13,188 nucleotides of DNA from Bacteroidales bacterium (GCA_017509375.1 JAFWPT010000455.1:1-13188); one strand, 5' to 3'; positions 1 to 6,567 are shown, counted from the first letter of the stretch. Translations and numbers: made by a program. The notes: generated from the sequence alone by a model not told the origin.

Positions 1-177
1 CGGCTCGTACACGGCAGTGTGCAGCCGTACGCCGTCCCTCATCGGAATAAACGCTTCCCGCTTGGCATAATTCGCCTGCAACCAGGCCTCAGTGACCTGG
101 GAGTGTGCCGCCGTCGCAGGCCAGCAAAACAGCAGCCGGAGCAGCACCAGAATGGTAATAAGCCTGACACTTTTCAT
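1..177 (-). CDS. CocE/NonD-family (peptidase S15) hydrolase, N-terminal 59 residues only
   Basis: Partial gene running off the left edge. An open frame without stops runs from ATG at 177 to base 1. It starts MKSVRLITILVLL with a hydrophobic stretch and an A-T-A-A-H-S-Q segment, read as a cleavable signal peptide of about 25 residues. The mature start contains NYAKREAFIPMRDGVRLHTA followed by VYEP. This matches the conserved opening of CocE/NonD alpha/beta hydrolases (X-Pro dipeptidyl-peptidase S15 family), where 'KRE..IPMRDGV.L.T..Y.P' is the first strand pair of the catalytic domain. The catalytic Ser, Asp and His lie outside the window. The family cleaves esters or acyl bonds, or releases Xaa-Pro dipeptides, and an export signal suggests a periplasmic enzyme; the substrate is unknown. 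It is transcribed divergently from the lipoprotein gene at 230, and its -7 box ends 7 bp before the ATG. Family assignment rests on one motif only. Confidence 0.78.
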   Translation of the reverse strand, partial: MKSVRLITILVLLRLLFCWPATAAHSQVTEAWLQANYAKREAFIPMRDGVRLHTAVYEP

Positions 178-184
178 TTTCAAC

Positions 185-192
185 CAAATGTA
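185..192 (-). promoter_or_regulatory. Bacteroidota -7 box TACATTTG for the leftward hydrolase gene
   Basis: The minus strand reads TACATTTG, a full match to the Bacteroidota -7 consensus TAnnTTTG, followed by seven bases and the ATG at 177. No clear TTTG -33 element is seen 19-21 bp upstream. Transcription normally starts a few bases after this box, so the mRNA would begin at or within a few bases of the start codon. Confidence 0.6.
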
Positions 193-214
193 CAAAAAAT
201 TCGGGGCATTTTGC

Positions 215-222
215 TATATTTG
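215..222 (+). promoter_or_regulatory. Bacteroidota -7 box TATATTTG for the rightward operon
   Basis: TATATTTG fits the TAnnTTTG consensus exactly and is followed by seven bases (CGTTATT) and ATG at 230. There is no good -33 TTTG at the expected distance. Together with the box on the other strand (185-192) it forms a divergent promoter pair in a 52-bp gap. A start site a few bases downstream would give a leaderless or nearly leaderless mRNA for the five-gene unit. Confidence 0.6.
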
Positions 223-229
223 CGTTATT

Positions 230-1468
230 ATGCAAAGGTGTGTACTAAGACTGTTGGTTTTTCTTCTGGTACTGGGAAGCTGTGCCCGCACTCCCGAAAG
301 CACGAATGTGGTTTATAAAGCCCCTGAACTGTGCAAGGCGGTGCCGTCGGACGCTATGGGCCTGGGCTTGTTTTCCCGGCTTGACCATGGACTGGACAGG
401 CTGACAGATTCGGCCAGCGTGTTCCGCAAGCTGGACTACGGCAGATTGAGTCATGCCAGGGCTGCTATAGCGTTATGCAACGTAGGCACCGTCACCCCGC
501 TCGTCATTATAGAAGCCGGCAAGGCTGATGGTGATACTCTCTCCGCCGCCGCATCTCTCATAAGCCAGGCGGACAGCATGGGATTGTTTCCGCTCCACAC
601 CAGTTTATCCGAGCATAACGTACTTATGCTCAGCACTTCTCCTACCGTAATCACGGTGGTCAAAAGGCATCTTGATGCAGAGAGTTCCATACTGGACGCT
701 CCTTATTTCAACGGAGCCGTACAACATCTTGGCAACCAGGATGCCCTTATATGGCGCAACAGCGGAGCCTCCAAACTGTTCCCGGGGACCGTCTCCGGCA
801 TCCCCAGGAAACAGTTCATATCCTTCCTGAAGGGCGCCGCTGAATGGACAGTGCTGTCCGGAGACAAAATCTTCACGGTACAGCCTCAGAACGAAAAATA
901 CTTCAGTTATTTCCTTTCAACCCTGGAAGAAGGACAATCGAAACTTGCCCAAACTTGCCCGGAGAATGCCGAATTGATTATCGACTTTCCCATAGCAGAC
1001 AGGAAATCCTGGCGCCGTAGCTATGAAGCCCTGCTGGATGCAAGGGTGGAACTGGAGGCATATCAGGACAGGCTGAAGGCCCTGAAGAAATCCACCGGCA
1101 AGAGTCCGCTGGACTGGGAGAAAGAGAATGACATACAAGAAGCAGTCTATCTGGCCTGCAAAGGCTACTGCCTGAACATGCTGAGATCCGGCAAAGCATC
1201 CAAAAAAGAAAAGGTTGAAGGCGTAATCGCAAATGCTTATACCGGCTTTGCAAATGCTCTGTACGGAGCTCCATTCGAAGCTGCCGACAGCTGCTGCATC
1301 CGACAGGGCAACTGGATAATCAGCGGTCCCAGGGCGGTTCTTGACACCCTCAGACTTACAAAGCTGAAAGGCTGGCCATCAAAAGCTTGCGTTGCCGTAC
1401 AGACAAGCGCACACAAATTAACTTGGACAAAAGACAATACAATAACATGGCAGGATTCCAATCTGTAA
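230..1468 (+). CDS. Predicted lipoprotein of unknown function, 412 aa
   Basis: I do not recognise this protein with confidence. From ATG 230 it begins MQRCVLRLLVFLLVLGSC, a short basic n-region, a hydrophobic core and a lipobox L-G-S-C with Cys18 as the likely lipidated residue. The frame stays open upstream to a GTG at 92, but that would bury the signal peptide behind 46 residues, so ATG 230 is chosen. The mature part is mixed alpha/beta with no obvious catalytic motif. Its style (VPSDAMGL near the start, two similar-looking halves, a charged helical segment around residues 268-300) recalls the DUF3352-like lipoproteins of Bacteroidota, which is only a suggestion. Several Cys are present (a pair near residue 366), unusual for an exported protein. 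It is the first gene of the rightward operon, and its 3' end overlaps the acyl-CoA synthetase start by 22 bp, suggesting translational coupling. Confidence 0.72.
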   Translation: MQRCVLRLLVFLLVLGSCARTPESTNVVYKAPELCKAVPSDAMGLGLFSRLDHGLDRLTDSASVFRKLDYGRLSHARAAIALCNVGTVTPLVIIEAGKADGDTLSAAASLISQADSMGLFPLHTSLSEHNVLMLSTSPTVITVVKRHLDAESSILDAPYFNGAVQHLGNQDALIWRNSGASKLFPGTVSGIPRKQFISFLKGAAEWTVLSGDKIFTVQPQNEKYFSYFLSTLEEGQSKLAQTCPENAELIIDFPIADRKSWRRSYEALLDARVELEAYQDRLKALKKSTGKSPLDWEKENDIQEAVYLACKGYCLNMLRSGKASKKEKVEGVIANAYTGFANALYGAPFEAADSCCIRQGNWIISGPRAVLDTLRLTKLKGWPSKACVAVQTSAHKLTWTKDNTITWQDSNL

Positions 1469-2859
1469 ACAAGATGCTTGAGAAGAGTTTCCGGGAAAAC
1501 TGGGACCGCTCGGCATTATCCAATTATCAGGGCGTAACCCTGAGGTACTGTGACCTCGCAAAGCGAATCGAATACCTTCACATACTTTTCGAGGCCTGTG
1601 GCCTGGAAAAGGGCGACAAAGTTGCCCTGTGTTCCAAAAATCAAGCAAATTGGGGCGTATGTTTCCTTGCCGCAATGACTTACGGAGCTGTCCCCGTACC
1701 CATACTGCACGAATTCAAGGCGGAAAACATCCACTACCTGGTAAACCACTCCGAGGCCAAGGTATTCTTCGTGGACGAAGCCAACTGGGAAGGTCTGTCC
1801 GAAGCCGAAATGCCTGGCGTACAAGTGTTTGTACGGATGTCCACCCTCAACTACATACTGGCGCGCGACGAGGCGATGGTGGAAGCCAGGGAGAAGCTTC
1901 CCGAAACCTTCCGGGCCAAGTTTCCCAACGGCTTCGGCAAAGAGGACATCAACTACTACGAAGACTCGCCGGAAGAACTCGCCCTTATCAACTACACCTC
2001 AGGCACTTCCGGTTTTTCCAAGGGTGTAATGATCCCTTACCGCGCGTTATGGTGCAACATACGCTTCGCCGGCGAGTCCGCAGAGCCCCAGATGACCTGC
2101 GAGTCTAACATGGTGGCGATGCTGCCTTCCGCCCATATGTACGGAATGATGTTCGAGTTCCTGTTCGAGATGACCATAGGCGCCCACGTCCACTTCCTTA
2201 CCAGGGTCCCCAGTCCCAAGGTCATCATGAAAGCATTCTCCGAGATTCACCCGGACGTAATCGTAGCGGTGCCCCTCATCATAGAGAAGGTGTACAAATC
2301 CCAGATCAAGCCCATAGCCGACCACAACAAGACCTGGCTGCGTATCCCAATTGTGGACCAGATAGTGCTCGGCAAGATACGGGAGGGCCTCATCACTGCA
2401 TTCGGCGGCAATTTTGAAGAAATTATCCTGGGCGGCGCCGCCTTCAACCCGGAGGTGGAGCAGTTCCTGCGCAAAGTAAAATTCCCGTTTACGGTGGGAT
2501 ACGGTATGACGGAGTGCGCTCCCATCATCACCTATGCCCATTGGAACCGTACCAAGAAAGGCTCCTGCGGCTACGCCATCCCCGGCTGCTCGATACGCAT
2601 AGACTCCCCCAATCCATACAAGATCCCCGGCGAGGTACAAGTGAAAGGTGACAATGTATTCCTGGGCTACTACAAGAACCGCCAGGCCACCAAGGCCTCT
2701 TTCACCAACGACAACTGGTTCAAAACCGGCGACATGGGGGTAATCGACGATGACGGCTACCTTTACCTGCGCGGCCGCTCGAAGTGCATGATCCTGGGCC
2801 CTTCCGGCCAGAACATCTATCCTGAAGAACTGGAGGCGGTCATAAACAACGTCACCTAG
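1447..2859 (+). CDS. Long-chain acyl-CoA synthetase (AMP-dependent ligase), truncated by an in-frame TAG
   Basis: The family activates fatty acids with ATP to acyl-AMP and then acyl-CoA at the inner membrane. ATG 1447 is preferred over the TTG at 1387 because MAGFQSVNKMLEKSFRENW matches the usual N-terminus; the extension would only lengthen the overlap with the preceding gene. Adenylate-forming motifs are intact: the P-loop region INYTSGTSGFSKGV (residues 181-194), GYGMTE (351-356), TGD (427-429) and the hinge region RGRSKCMILGPSGQNIYPEE. The frame stops after residue 470 at TAG. Homologous coding sequence continues immediately in the same frame to TGA 3100-3102, giving a full length of about 551 residues, normal for the Bacteroidota form. 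The truncated product lacks nearly all of the C-terminal lid, including the A10 lysine, so it should not complete catalysis. Either a recent nonsense mutation, a base error (TAC to TAG) or readthrough explains this. Confidence 0.85.
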   Translation: MAGFQSVNKMLEKSFRENWDRSALSNYQGVTLRYCDLAKRIEYLHILFEACGLEKGDKVALCSKNQANWGVCFLAAMTYGAVPVPILHEFKAENIHYLVNHSEAKVFFVDEANWEGLSEAEMPGVQVFVRMSTLNYILARDEAMVEAREKLPETFRAKFPNGFGKEDINYYEDSPEELALINYTSGTSGFSKGVMIPYRALWCNIRFAGESAEPQMTCESNMVAMLPSAHMYGMMFEFLFEMTIGAHVHFLTRVPSPKVIMKAFSEIHPDVIVAVPLIIEKVYKSQIKPIADHNKTWLRIPIVDQIVLGKIREGLITAFGGNFEEIILGGAAFNPEVEQFLRKVKFPFTVGYGMTECAPIITYAHWNRTKKGSCGYAIPGCSIRIDSPNPYKIPGEVQVKGDNVFLGYYKNRQATKASFTNDNWFKTGDMGVIDDDGYLYLRGRSKCMILGPSGQNIYPEELEAVINNVT

Positions 2860-3102
2860 GTAGTTGAGTCTCTTGTAATTGAGGACAACGGAGGTCTTAC
2901 CGCACTCATCTACCCCGACTACCGCCAGGCTCAGATCGACGGGCTGGAAGTTGAAGATGTGCAGAAGCGCATACTCGACAACCTGCCGGAGGTGAACAAG
3001 CTCCTTCCGGGCTACGCGCAGATACGCAAAATAGAATTCCTTTCAGAAGATTTCGAGCGCACCCCCAAGCGCAGCATCAAACGCTACCTGTACCAAAGAT
3101 GA
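2860..3102 (+). pseudogene. Distal C-terminal lid fragment of the interrupted acyl-CoA synthetase
   Basis: Directly after the TAG the same frame encodes VVESLVIEDNGGLTALIYPD and continues 80 residues to TGA at 3100-3102, ending TPKRSIKRYLYQR. This is the normal C-terminal domain of the family, including the lysine-bearing A10 region (K541 or K545 of the full-length numbering). There is no plausible start codon or leader of its own, so it is either the dead tail of a broken gene or is reached by readthrough. Its reading frame contains no further stops, frameshifts or gaps, so the interruption is a single codon. The TGA overlaps the ATG of the next gene as ATGA, which would couple translation to the deaminase if the ligase were read in full. 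Confidence 0.8.
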
Positions 3103-3500
3103 AAAAATTCGACGCAAGATATATTGAAATGGCCGAAATCTGGGCCAAGAATTCCTACTGCAAGCGCCGCCAGGTCGGAGCGCTGCTGGTAAAAGACAAT
3201 ATGATTATCTCGGACGGCTACAACGGCACGCCCTCCGGTTTTGAGAACGTGTGCGAAGAGAACGGGGTAACCAAACCCTATGTCCTCCACGCTGAGGCCA
3301 ATGCAATCTCCAAGGTAGCCAAGTCCGGCAACAGCAGCGAAGGCGCCACTCTTTATGTGACGGCATCCCCCTGCATCGAATGTGCGAAGCTTATTATCCA
3401 GTCCGGAATCAAACGGGTGGTTTACAAAGACGAATACCGTCTCACCGATGGTGTTGACCTGCTCACCAGGGCCGGGATTGAAGTCGAAAAATTAGATTGA
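3099..3500 (+). CDS. dCMP deaminase family zinc protein, 133 aa
   Basis: The protein carries the cytidine/deoxycytidylate deaminase zinc signature: H64-A-E66 in LHAEANAI, where Glu66 is the proton shuttle, and P91-C92-x-x-C95 in SPCIEC; His64, Cys92 and Cys95 bind the catalytic zinc. The N-terminal part MAEIWAKNSYCKRRQVGALL followed by DGYNGTPSGFEN is typical of dCMP deaminases, which convert dCMP to dUMP, the precursor of dTMP, in the cytosol. The length is on the short side but complete. A ComEB-like or other deaminase role cannot be excluded from sequence alone. ATG 3099 overlaps the TGA of the acyl-CoA synthetase frame (ATGA), and the stop lies one base before the next start, so the gene is embedded in a cotranscribed unit without a functional link to fatty acids. 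Confidence 0.9.
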   Translation: MKKFDARYIEMAEIWAKNSYCKRRQVGALLVKDNMIISDGYNGTPSGFENVCEENGVTKPYVLHAEANAISKVAKSGNSSEGATLYVTASPCIECAKLIIQSGIKRVVYKDEYRLTDGVDLLTRAGIEVEKLD

Positions 3501-3501
3501 G

Positions 3502-5034
3502 ATGCGTAAAGAACACATTCTCACACTTTTAGTCGGCATCCTGCTGGGTGCCGCCATCGCCGTAAGCATCCAGCGGCTCGGCCAGAACCGCGCCAGGATT
3601 CACACTCAGTACGACAGCTGGCGCAAGCTCAATGTCATCCTGCAGACCGTTGACGAGAATTACGTGGACTCGATTGATAAGAAAAAGGTGACGGACGCTG
3701 CCGTGAATGCGGCACTCGCCGCACTGGATCCTCATACCGTTTATATGCCGCCTCAGCAGTTGGAAGAGAGCGAAGAGGACCTTGCCGGCAATTTCTCCGG
3801 CATAGGCATACAGTTCAACGTGCCCAACGACACCGCCGTGGTCATCGAGGTCATACCGGGCGGTCCTGCGCAGAAAATCGGAATGCTCCCGGGAGACCGC
3901 CTGCTGAAGGTGGATACTACTGGAATTGCCGGCGTCCACTTCCCACAGGACAGTATGGTGCGCCGCATGAAGGGGCCTTCAGGCACCAAGGTCACGGTTA
4001 CAGTAAAGCGTGACAAAGAAGTGATTCCCTTCGAAATCACCCGTGACAAGATTCCTACCCACTCCGTAGATGCGGCTTTCATGGTGAACGACACCATTGC
4101 TTTCCTGCGCCTGAGCAAGTTCGCCCGTACCACATACAAAGAGTTCGCCGATGCCGCTTCCAAGCTGAAAGCAAAAGGGATGAAGCAGCTGATAGTGGAT
4201 TTGCGGGACAACAGCGGCGGCTACTTCGACCAGGCCCTGCTGCTTTCCAACCTCTTCCTCAAGAAAGGGTCGGAAATCGTCTATATGGAGGGCCGGCACC
4301 GCAAACGCGAATCGTACGCTGCAGACGGCACCGGCACGCTACAGCAGACCGGACTCATCCTGCTGGTTTCCGACGGCACTGCTTCTTCCAGCGAAATTTT
4401 TGCAGGAGCGATGCAGGACAACCACCGGGCCACGCTGGTGGGCAGGCGCACCTACGGCAAGGGGCTCGTCCAGGAGCCCGTTTACTTCAACGACGGCTCG
4501 GGCATACGTCTCACGGTTGCACGCTACTATACCCCTTCGGGGCGCTGCATCCAGAAGCCTATCTCGGACGATTATATGTATGACCTGTACAAGCGCTACG
4601 AAAACGGGGAGATGCTGAACGCGGACAGCATGAAAGTGGTGAACGGAGGCATCCTGCCGGATGTGTTCGTGCCCATGGACACCACCAGAGTGGAGTCATT
4701 CTATATCAACTGCAACAAAAAAGCGACCCCGATGCGTTTTGCCTCCGAGTGGTTCGACTCTCACAAGAAGGAGCTGCAGTCCATCGACAGATATGACGCT
4801 CTCCTGAAATATCTTGACGGCGCCGGCCTCGAAGAGCGCTTCCTATCGTTCGCAAAAGCAAAAGACGGCCTGGCCCCTACGCCGTCTGAGTGGAAAGTGG
4901 AACGCAGCTATATGATGACCCAGATACGGGCTCTCGTAGGCCGTTATTCCCAGCTTGGCGACAACGCCTTCTATCACCTCTTCCTTAGCACCGATGAAGT
5001 GTTCAAGGCGGCGATGGAAACTCTGGTTCAATGA
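3502..5034 (+). CDS. S41 family C-terminal processing protease with PDZ domain, 510 aa
   Basis: Serine protease of the CtpA/Prc type, which trims C-termini of envelope proteins in the periplasm. Residues 6-23 form a hydrophobic segment, an uncleaved anchor or signal peptide. A helical region follows (about 35-90), then a PDZ domain (about 97-172) with the peptide-binding loop FSGIGIQF and a GMLPGDRLLKVD turn, and then the S41 core. The catalytic dyad is visible: Ser295 in DGTASSSEIFAGAMQD and Lys320 in RRTYGKGLVQ, with the 25-residue spacing seen in Prc and CtpA. The LRDNSGGYFDQA strand is also characteristic. About 160 residues follow the core, a helical extension common in Bacteroidota members. 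The start ATG lies one base after the deaminase stop. In memory of Bacteroidales genomes, a dCMP deaminase followed by an S41 protease is a recurrent pair, but this needs a neighbourhood search. Confidence 0.93.
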   Translation: MRKEHILTLLVGILLGAAIAVSIQRLGQNRARIHTQYDSWRKLNVILQTVDENYVDSIDKKKVTDAAVNAALAALDPHTVYMPPQQLEESEEDLAGNFSGIGIQFNVPNDTAVVIEVIPGGPAQKIGMLPGDRLLKVDTTGIAGVHFPQDSMVRRMKGPSGTKVTVTVKRDKEVIPFEITRDKIPTHSVDAAFMVNDTIAFLRLSKFARTTYKEFADAASKLKAKGMKQLIVDLRDNSGGYFDQALLLSNLFLKKGSEIVYMEGRHRKRESYAADGTGTLQQTGLILLVSDGTASSSEIFAGAMQDNHRATLVGRRTYGKGLVQEPVYFNDGSGIRLTVARYYTPSGRCIQKPISDDYMYDLYKRYENGEMLNADSMKVVNGGILPDVFVPMDTTRVESFYINCNKKATPMRFASEWFDSHKKELQSIDRYDALLKYLDGAGLEERFLSFAKAKDGLAPTPSEWKVERSYMMTQIRALVGRYSQLGDNAFYHLFLSTDEVFKAAMETLVQ

Positions 5035-5043
5035 TTCCTGGCC

Positions 5044-6087
5044 ATGAAGAAACTGGCTGTCTGCACCGCACTCGTACTACTGGCTTCGTGTACCGCTTCT
5101 CTTAAACCAGGAGTTTGGGAGAAAGATACATACAAAGCTATGAATTCTCTTCTAGACAGCCGGGCACGTAGCGGCTCTTATGCCGTGTTCGATTGTGACA
5201 ACACCACGGTGATTCACGACGTGACCAATACTCTCATGCTGTATATGATTGAGAATCTGCGTTTTGCCTCCGCTCCTGAGCATTTGTTCCTGGACGGTCT
5301 CAAGGACGTTGATTTCCCGCTCGAAGGTCTGGGAATGAGCGCAAAGGAGATGGGGCGAGTTCTTTCCGAGGAGTATTTTTCATTGAAGAAAGAGCTGAAC
5401 GACAGCCTGTTCAGCGATTTCAAGGCCCGTTTTCTTGCCTTTATTTCAGCAGTGGGAGACAACTACGACTACGGGACACTCTGTTTATGGGAGCCGTCCC
5501 TGGCTATTGGTTTCTCTCAAGAAGAGCTGGAAGCATTGGGCCGCGAAAGCTTATCCTACTGGCTTTCAACCGGCAAGGCTTGGGATGAAGAATGGGTATC
5601 TCCGGACGGCCGCTTTTACGGAACCGCCCATAAAGGGCTGGTAATGACAGAGGAGATGAAGGATCTGTACACTTGCCTGACCAGCAGCGGAATAACGCCT
5701 TATGTCTGCTCCGCGTCGCCCGAGTGGCTCGTGGAACTGTTCTGCTCCGGCATGGTCCCCGGATTCGAATTGCCGGAGGATCAGGTATTCGGCCTGCGCT
5801 TCGTAGAGAACGAAGACGGAACCTGGTCGTACGATGCGGACTACCCCCAGCCATACATGGAAGGCAAGGTCGCATGCATAGACAAATACATGGCTGTGCG
5901 GCATCAGGGACTGCAGCCGGTACTGGTTGCCGGAGACAGCAACGGGGATGTAGCCATGCTCACCTCCTACCCCGACATGCAGGTAGGTCTTGTCATTGAT
6001 TGGGACCGGGAAGGAGCAATCGACGAGCTGGCATCCTGCGGCAACGGCAAAATCTTCTCCCAGAAATTCAGCAAAAACCTTCAGTAA
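5044..6087 (+). CDS. Exported HAD-superfamily phosphatase (SerB-like), lipoprotein, 347 aa
   Basis: Starts MKKLAVCTALVLLASC with lipobox L-A-S-C and lipidated Cys16, so it probably acts in the periplasm or at the outer membrane. HAD motifs are in order: motif I FDCDNTT with nucleophile Asp50 and acid Asp52; motif II around VCSASPEW (Ser223 or Ser225); motif III Lys275 in MEGKVACI; motif IV VAGDSNGDVAML with Asp298 and Asp302 for magnesium. The large insert between motifs I and II (about 170 residues, helical) is the C1-type cap, placing it near phosphoserine phosphatase/PHOSPHO1-like subfamily IB. These enzymes hydrolyse small phosphate esters; the substrate here is unknown. It is the last gene of the rightward operon, 9 bp after the protease. 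No T-tailed terminator follows on this strand. Confidence 0.87.
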   Translation: MKKLAVCTALVLLASCTASLKPGVWEKDTYKAMNSLLDSRARSGSYAVFDCDNTTVIHDVTNTLMLYMIENLRFASAPEHLFLDGLKDVDFPLEGLGMSAKEMGRVLSEEYFSLKKELNDSLFSDFKARFLAFISAVGDNYDYGTLCLWEPSLAIGFSQEELEALGRESLSYWLSTGKAWDEEWVSPDGRFYGTAHKGLVMTEEMKDLYTCLTSSGITPYVCSASPEWLVELFCSGMVPGFELPEDQVFGLRFVENEDGTWSYDADYPQPYMEGKVACIDKYMAVRHQGLQPVLVAGDSNGDVAMLTSYPDMQVGLVIDWDREGAIDELASCGNGKIFSQKFSKNLQ

Positions 6088-6148
6088 TTGTTCATTTTGG
6101 CTGAGTTCCGGGTAGACCATGACCGGGCCGGAGCACATGGAGGCCAAT

Positions 6149-6232
6149 CTCGTCCACGAAAAAGGCCAAAATAATGGACGAACCCGGCAAAACGACCAAC
6201 TCGTCCACGAAAACGGCCAAAATCATGGACGA
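6149..6232. repeat. Two tandem copies of a 33-bp hairpin repeat (REP-like)
   Basis: Copies at 6149-6181 and 6200-6232 (51-bp period) agree at 31 of 33 positions; both differences are A versus C. Each begins CTCGTCCACGAAAA and ends ATGGACGA. Within each, TCGTCCA and TGGACGA form a 7-bp inverted repeat around an 18-base loop that contains GGCCAAAAT. The pair sits in the convergent gap between the phosphatase gene and the tRNA, the usual place for REP/BIME-type elements. An 18-bp unrelated spacer separates the copies. No T-run follows, so it is not an ordinary intrinsic terminator. Whether it recurs elsewhere in the genome is not visible here. Confidence 0.8.
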
Positions 6233-6265
6233 AACAAAAATTGCCGGCCCGAAAGCCAGCAATTT
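6233..6265 (-). terminator. Rho-independent terminator of the typA-DUF177-rpmF-tRNA unit
   Basis: On the minus strand AAATTGC.GGC (6265-6255) pairs with GCC.GCAATTT (6248-6238), ten pairs with one mismatch, around a six-base loop. The descending arm runs straight into TTTTTGTTTC. It lies 6 bp past the 3' end of the tRNA-Arg. On the plus strand the hairpin is followed by GAAGG, so it should not stop rightward transcription. Confidence 0.75.
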
Positions 6266-6271
6266 GAAGGG

Positions 6272-6343
6272 TAGCCCCACGAGGAATCGAACCTCGATTT
6301 AAAGTTTAGGAAACTTCCGTTCTATCCGTTGAACTATGAGGCC
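6272..6343 (-). tRNA. tRNA-Arg, anticodon CCT
   Basis: The full cloverleaf can be folded by eye on the minus strand. Acceptor arm GGCCTCA/TGGGGCT with G-T wobbles at 1-72 and 5-68; T8 A9; D stem GTTC/GAAC; anticodon stem GAAGT/ACTTT closing the loop TTCCTAA, giving anticodon CCT, which reads the rare arginine codon AGG; T stem CGAGG/CCTCG with loop TTCGATT; discriminator A. Length is 72 bases with a 4-base variable region. The 3' CCA is not encoded (ACCC follows), so it must be added after transcription. It lies 20 bp downstream of rpmF on the same strand and just before a terminator, so it is probably cut out of the rpmF transcript. Confidence 0.95.
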
Positions 6344-6363
6344 ACTAATAATTCAGAGAGCGA

Positions 6364-6546
6364 TTACTCAGCGCTCTTGACGATAATCTGACGACCTCTG
6401 TAGTAGCCGCACTCAGGGCATACACGGTGATACATTACCGTTGCGCCGCAGTTAGGGCAGGTTGCCAGGGTAGGTACCGGAGCGAAATCGTGGGTACGCC
6501 TCTTGTCTCTTCTCTGCTTGGAGAGTTTGTGTTTCGGATGTGCCAT
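6364..6546 (-). CDS. rpmF: 50S ribosomal protein L32
   Basis: A 60-residue basic protein starting MAHPKHKLSKQRRDKRRTH, the hallmark N-terminus of bacterial L32, followed by a zinc ribbon with C30-x2-C33 and C43-x2-C46 (CPNC and CPEC). All four cysteines are kept, so this is the zinc-binding form rather than a Cys-free paralogue. It is a structural protein of the large ribosomal subunit. It lies 21 bp after the DUF177 gene; the DUF177-rpmF pairing is widespread in bacteria. The leader before ATG is A/T-rich with no Shine-Dalgarno sequence, as usual in this phylum. Instead of the fatty acid genes that often follow rpmF, a tRNA gene comes next here. Confidence 0.97.
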   Translation of the reverse strand: MAHPKHKLSKQRRDKRRTHDFAPVPTLATCPNCGATVMYHRVCPECGYYRGRQIIVKSAE

Positions 6547-6567
6547 TGTTCTATAATTTAAATATTA

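Noticed and set aside
92..229. Upstream GTG start that would extend the first lipoprotein by 46 residues
   Set aside because: It overlaps the divergent hydrolase gene and the promoter boxes, and would place the lipobox signal peptide internally. ATG 230 is the sensible start.
1387..1446. TTG start extending the acyl-CoA synthetase by 20 residues
   Set aside because: The extra residues are the out-of-frame copy of the lipoprotein's C-terminal coding region and do not match the family. ATG 1447 fits the normal N-terminus.
1629..2640. Shadow open frames on both strands inside the acyl-CoA synthetase
   Set aside because: They translate to Arg/His-rich or patternless peptides and lie inside a gene with clear adenylate-forming motifs.
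2857..2859. General TAG recoding in this genome
   Set aside because: Not supported by one window: one gene ends in TAG (with TAA next), no suppressor tRNA is visible, and a single point mutation explains the site. Kept only as a test in the findings.
6149..6232. CRISPR array
   Set aside because: Only two units, an 18-bp gap instead of a normal spacer, internal dyad typical of a REP-like hairpin, and no cas genes in the window.
6238..6265. Terminator for the plus-strand operon ending at 6087
   Set aside because: On the plus strand the hairpin is followed by GAAGG and not by a T-run; its T-run faces the minus strand, right after the tRNA.
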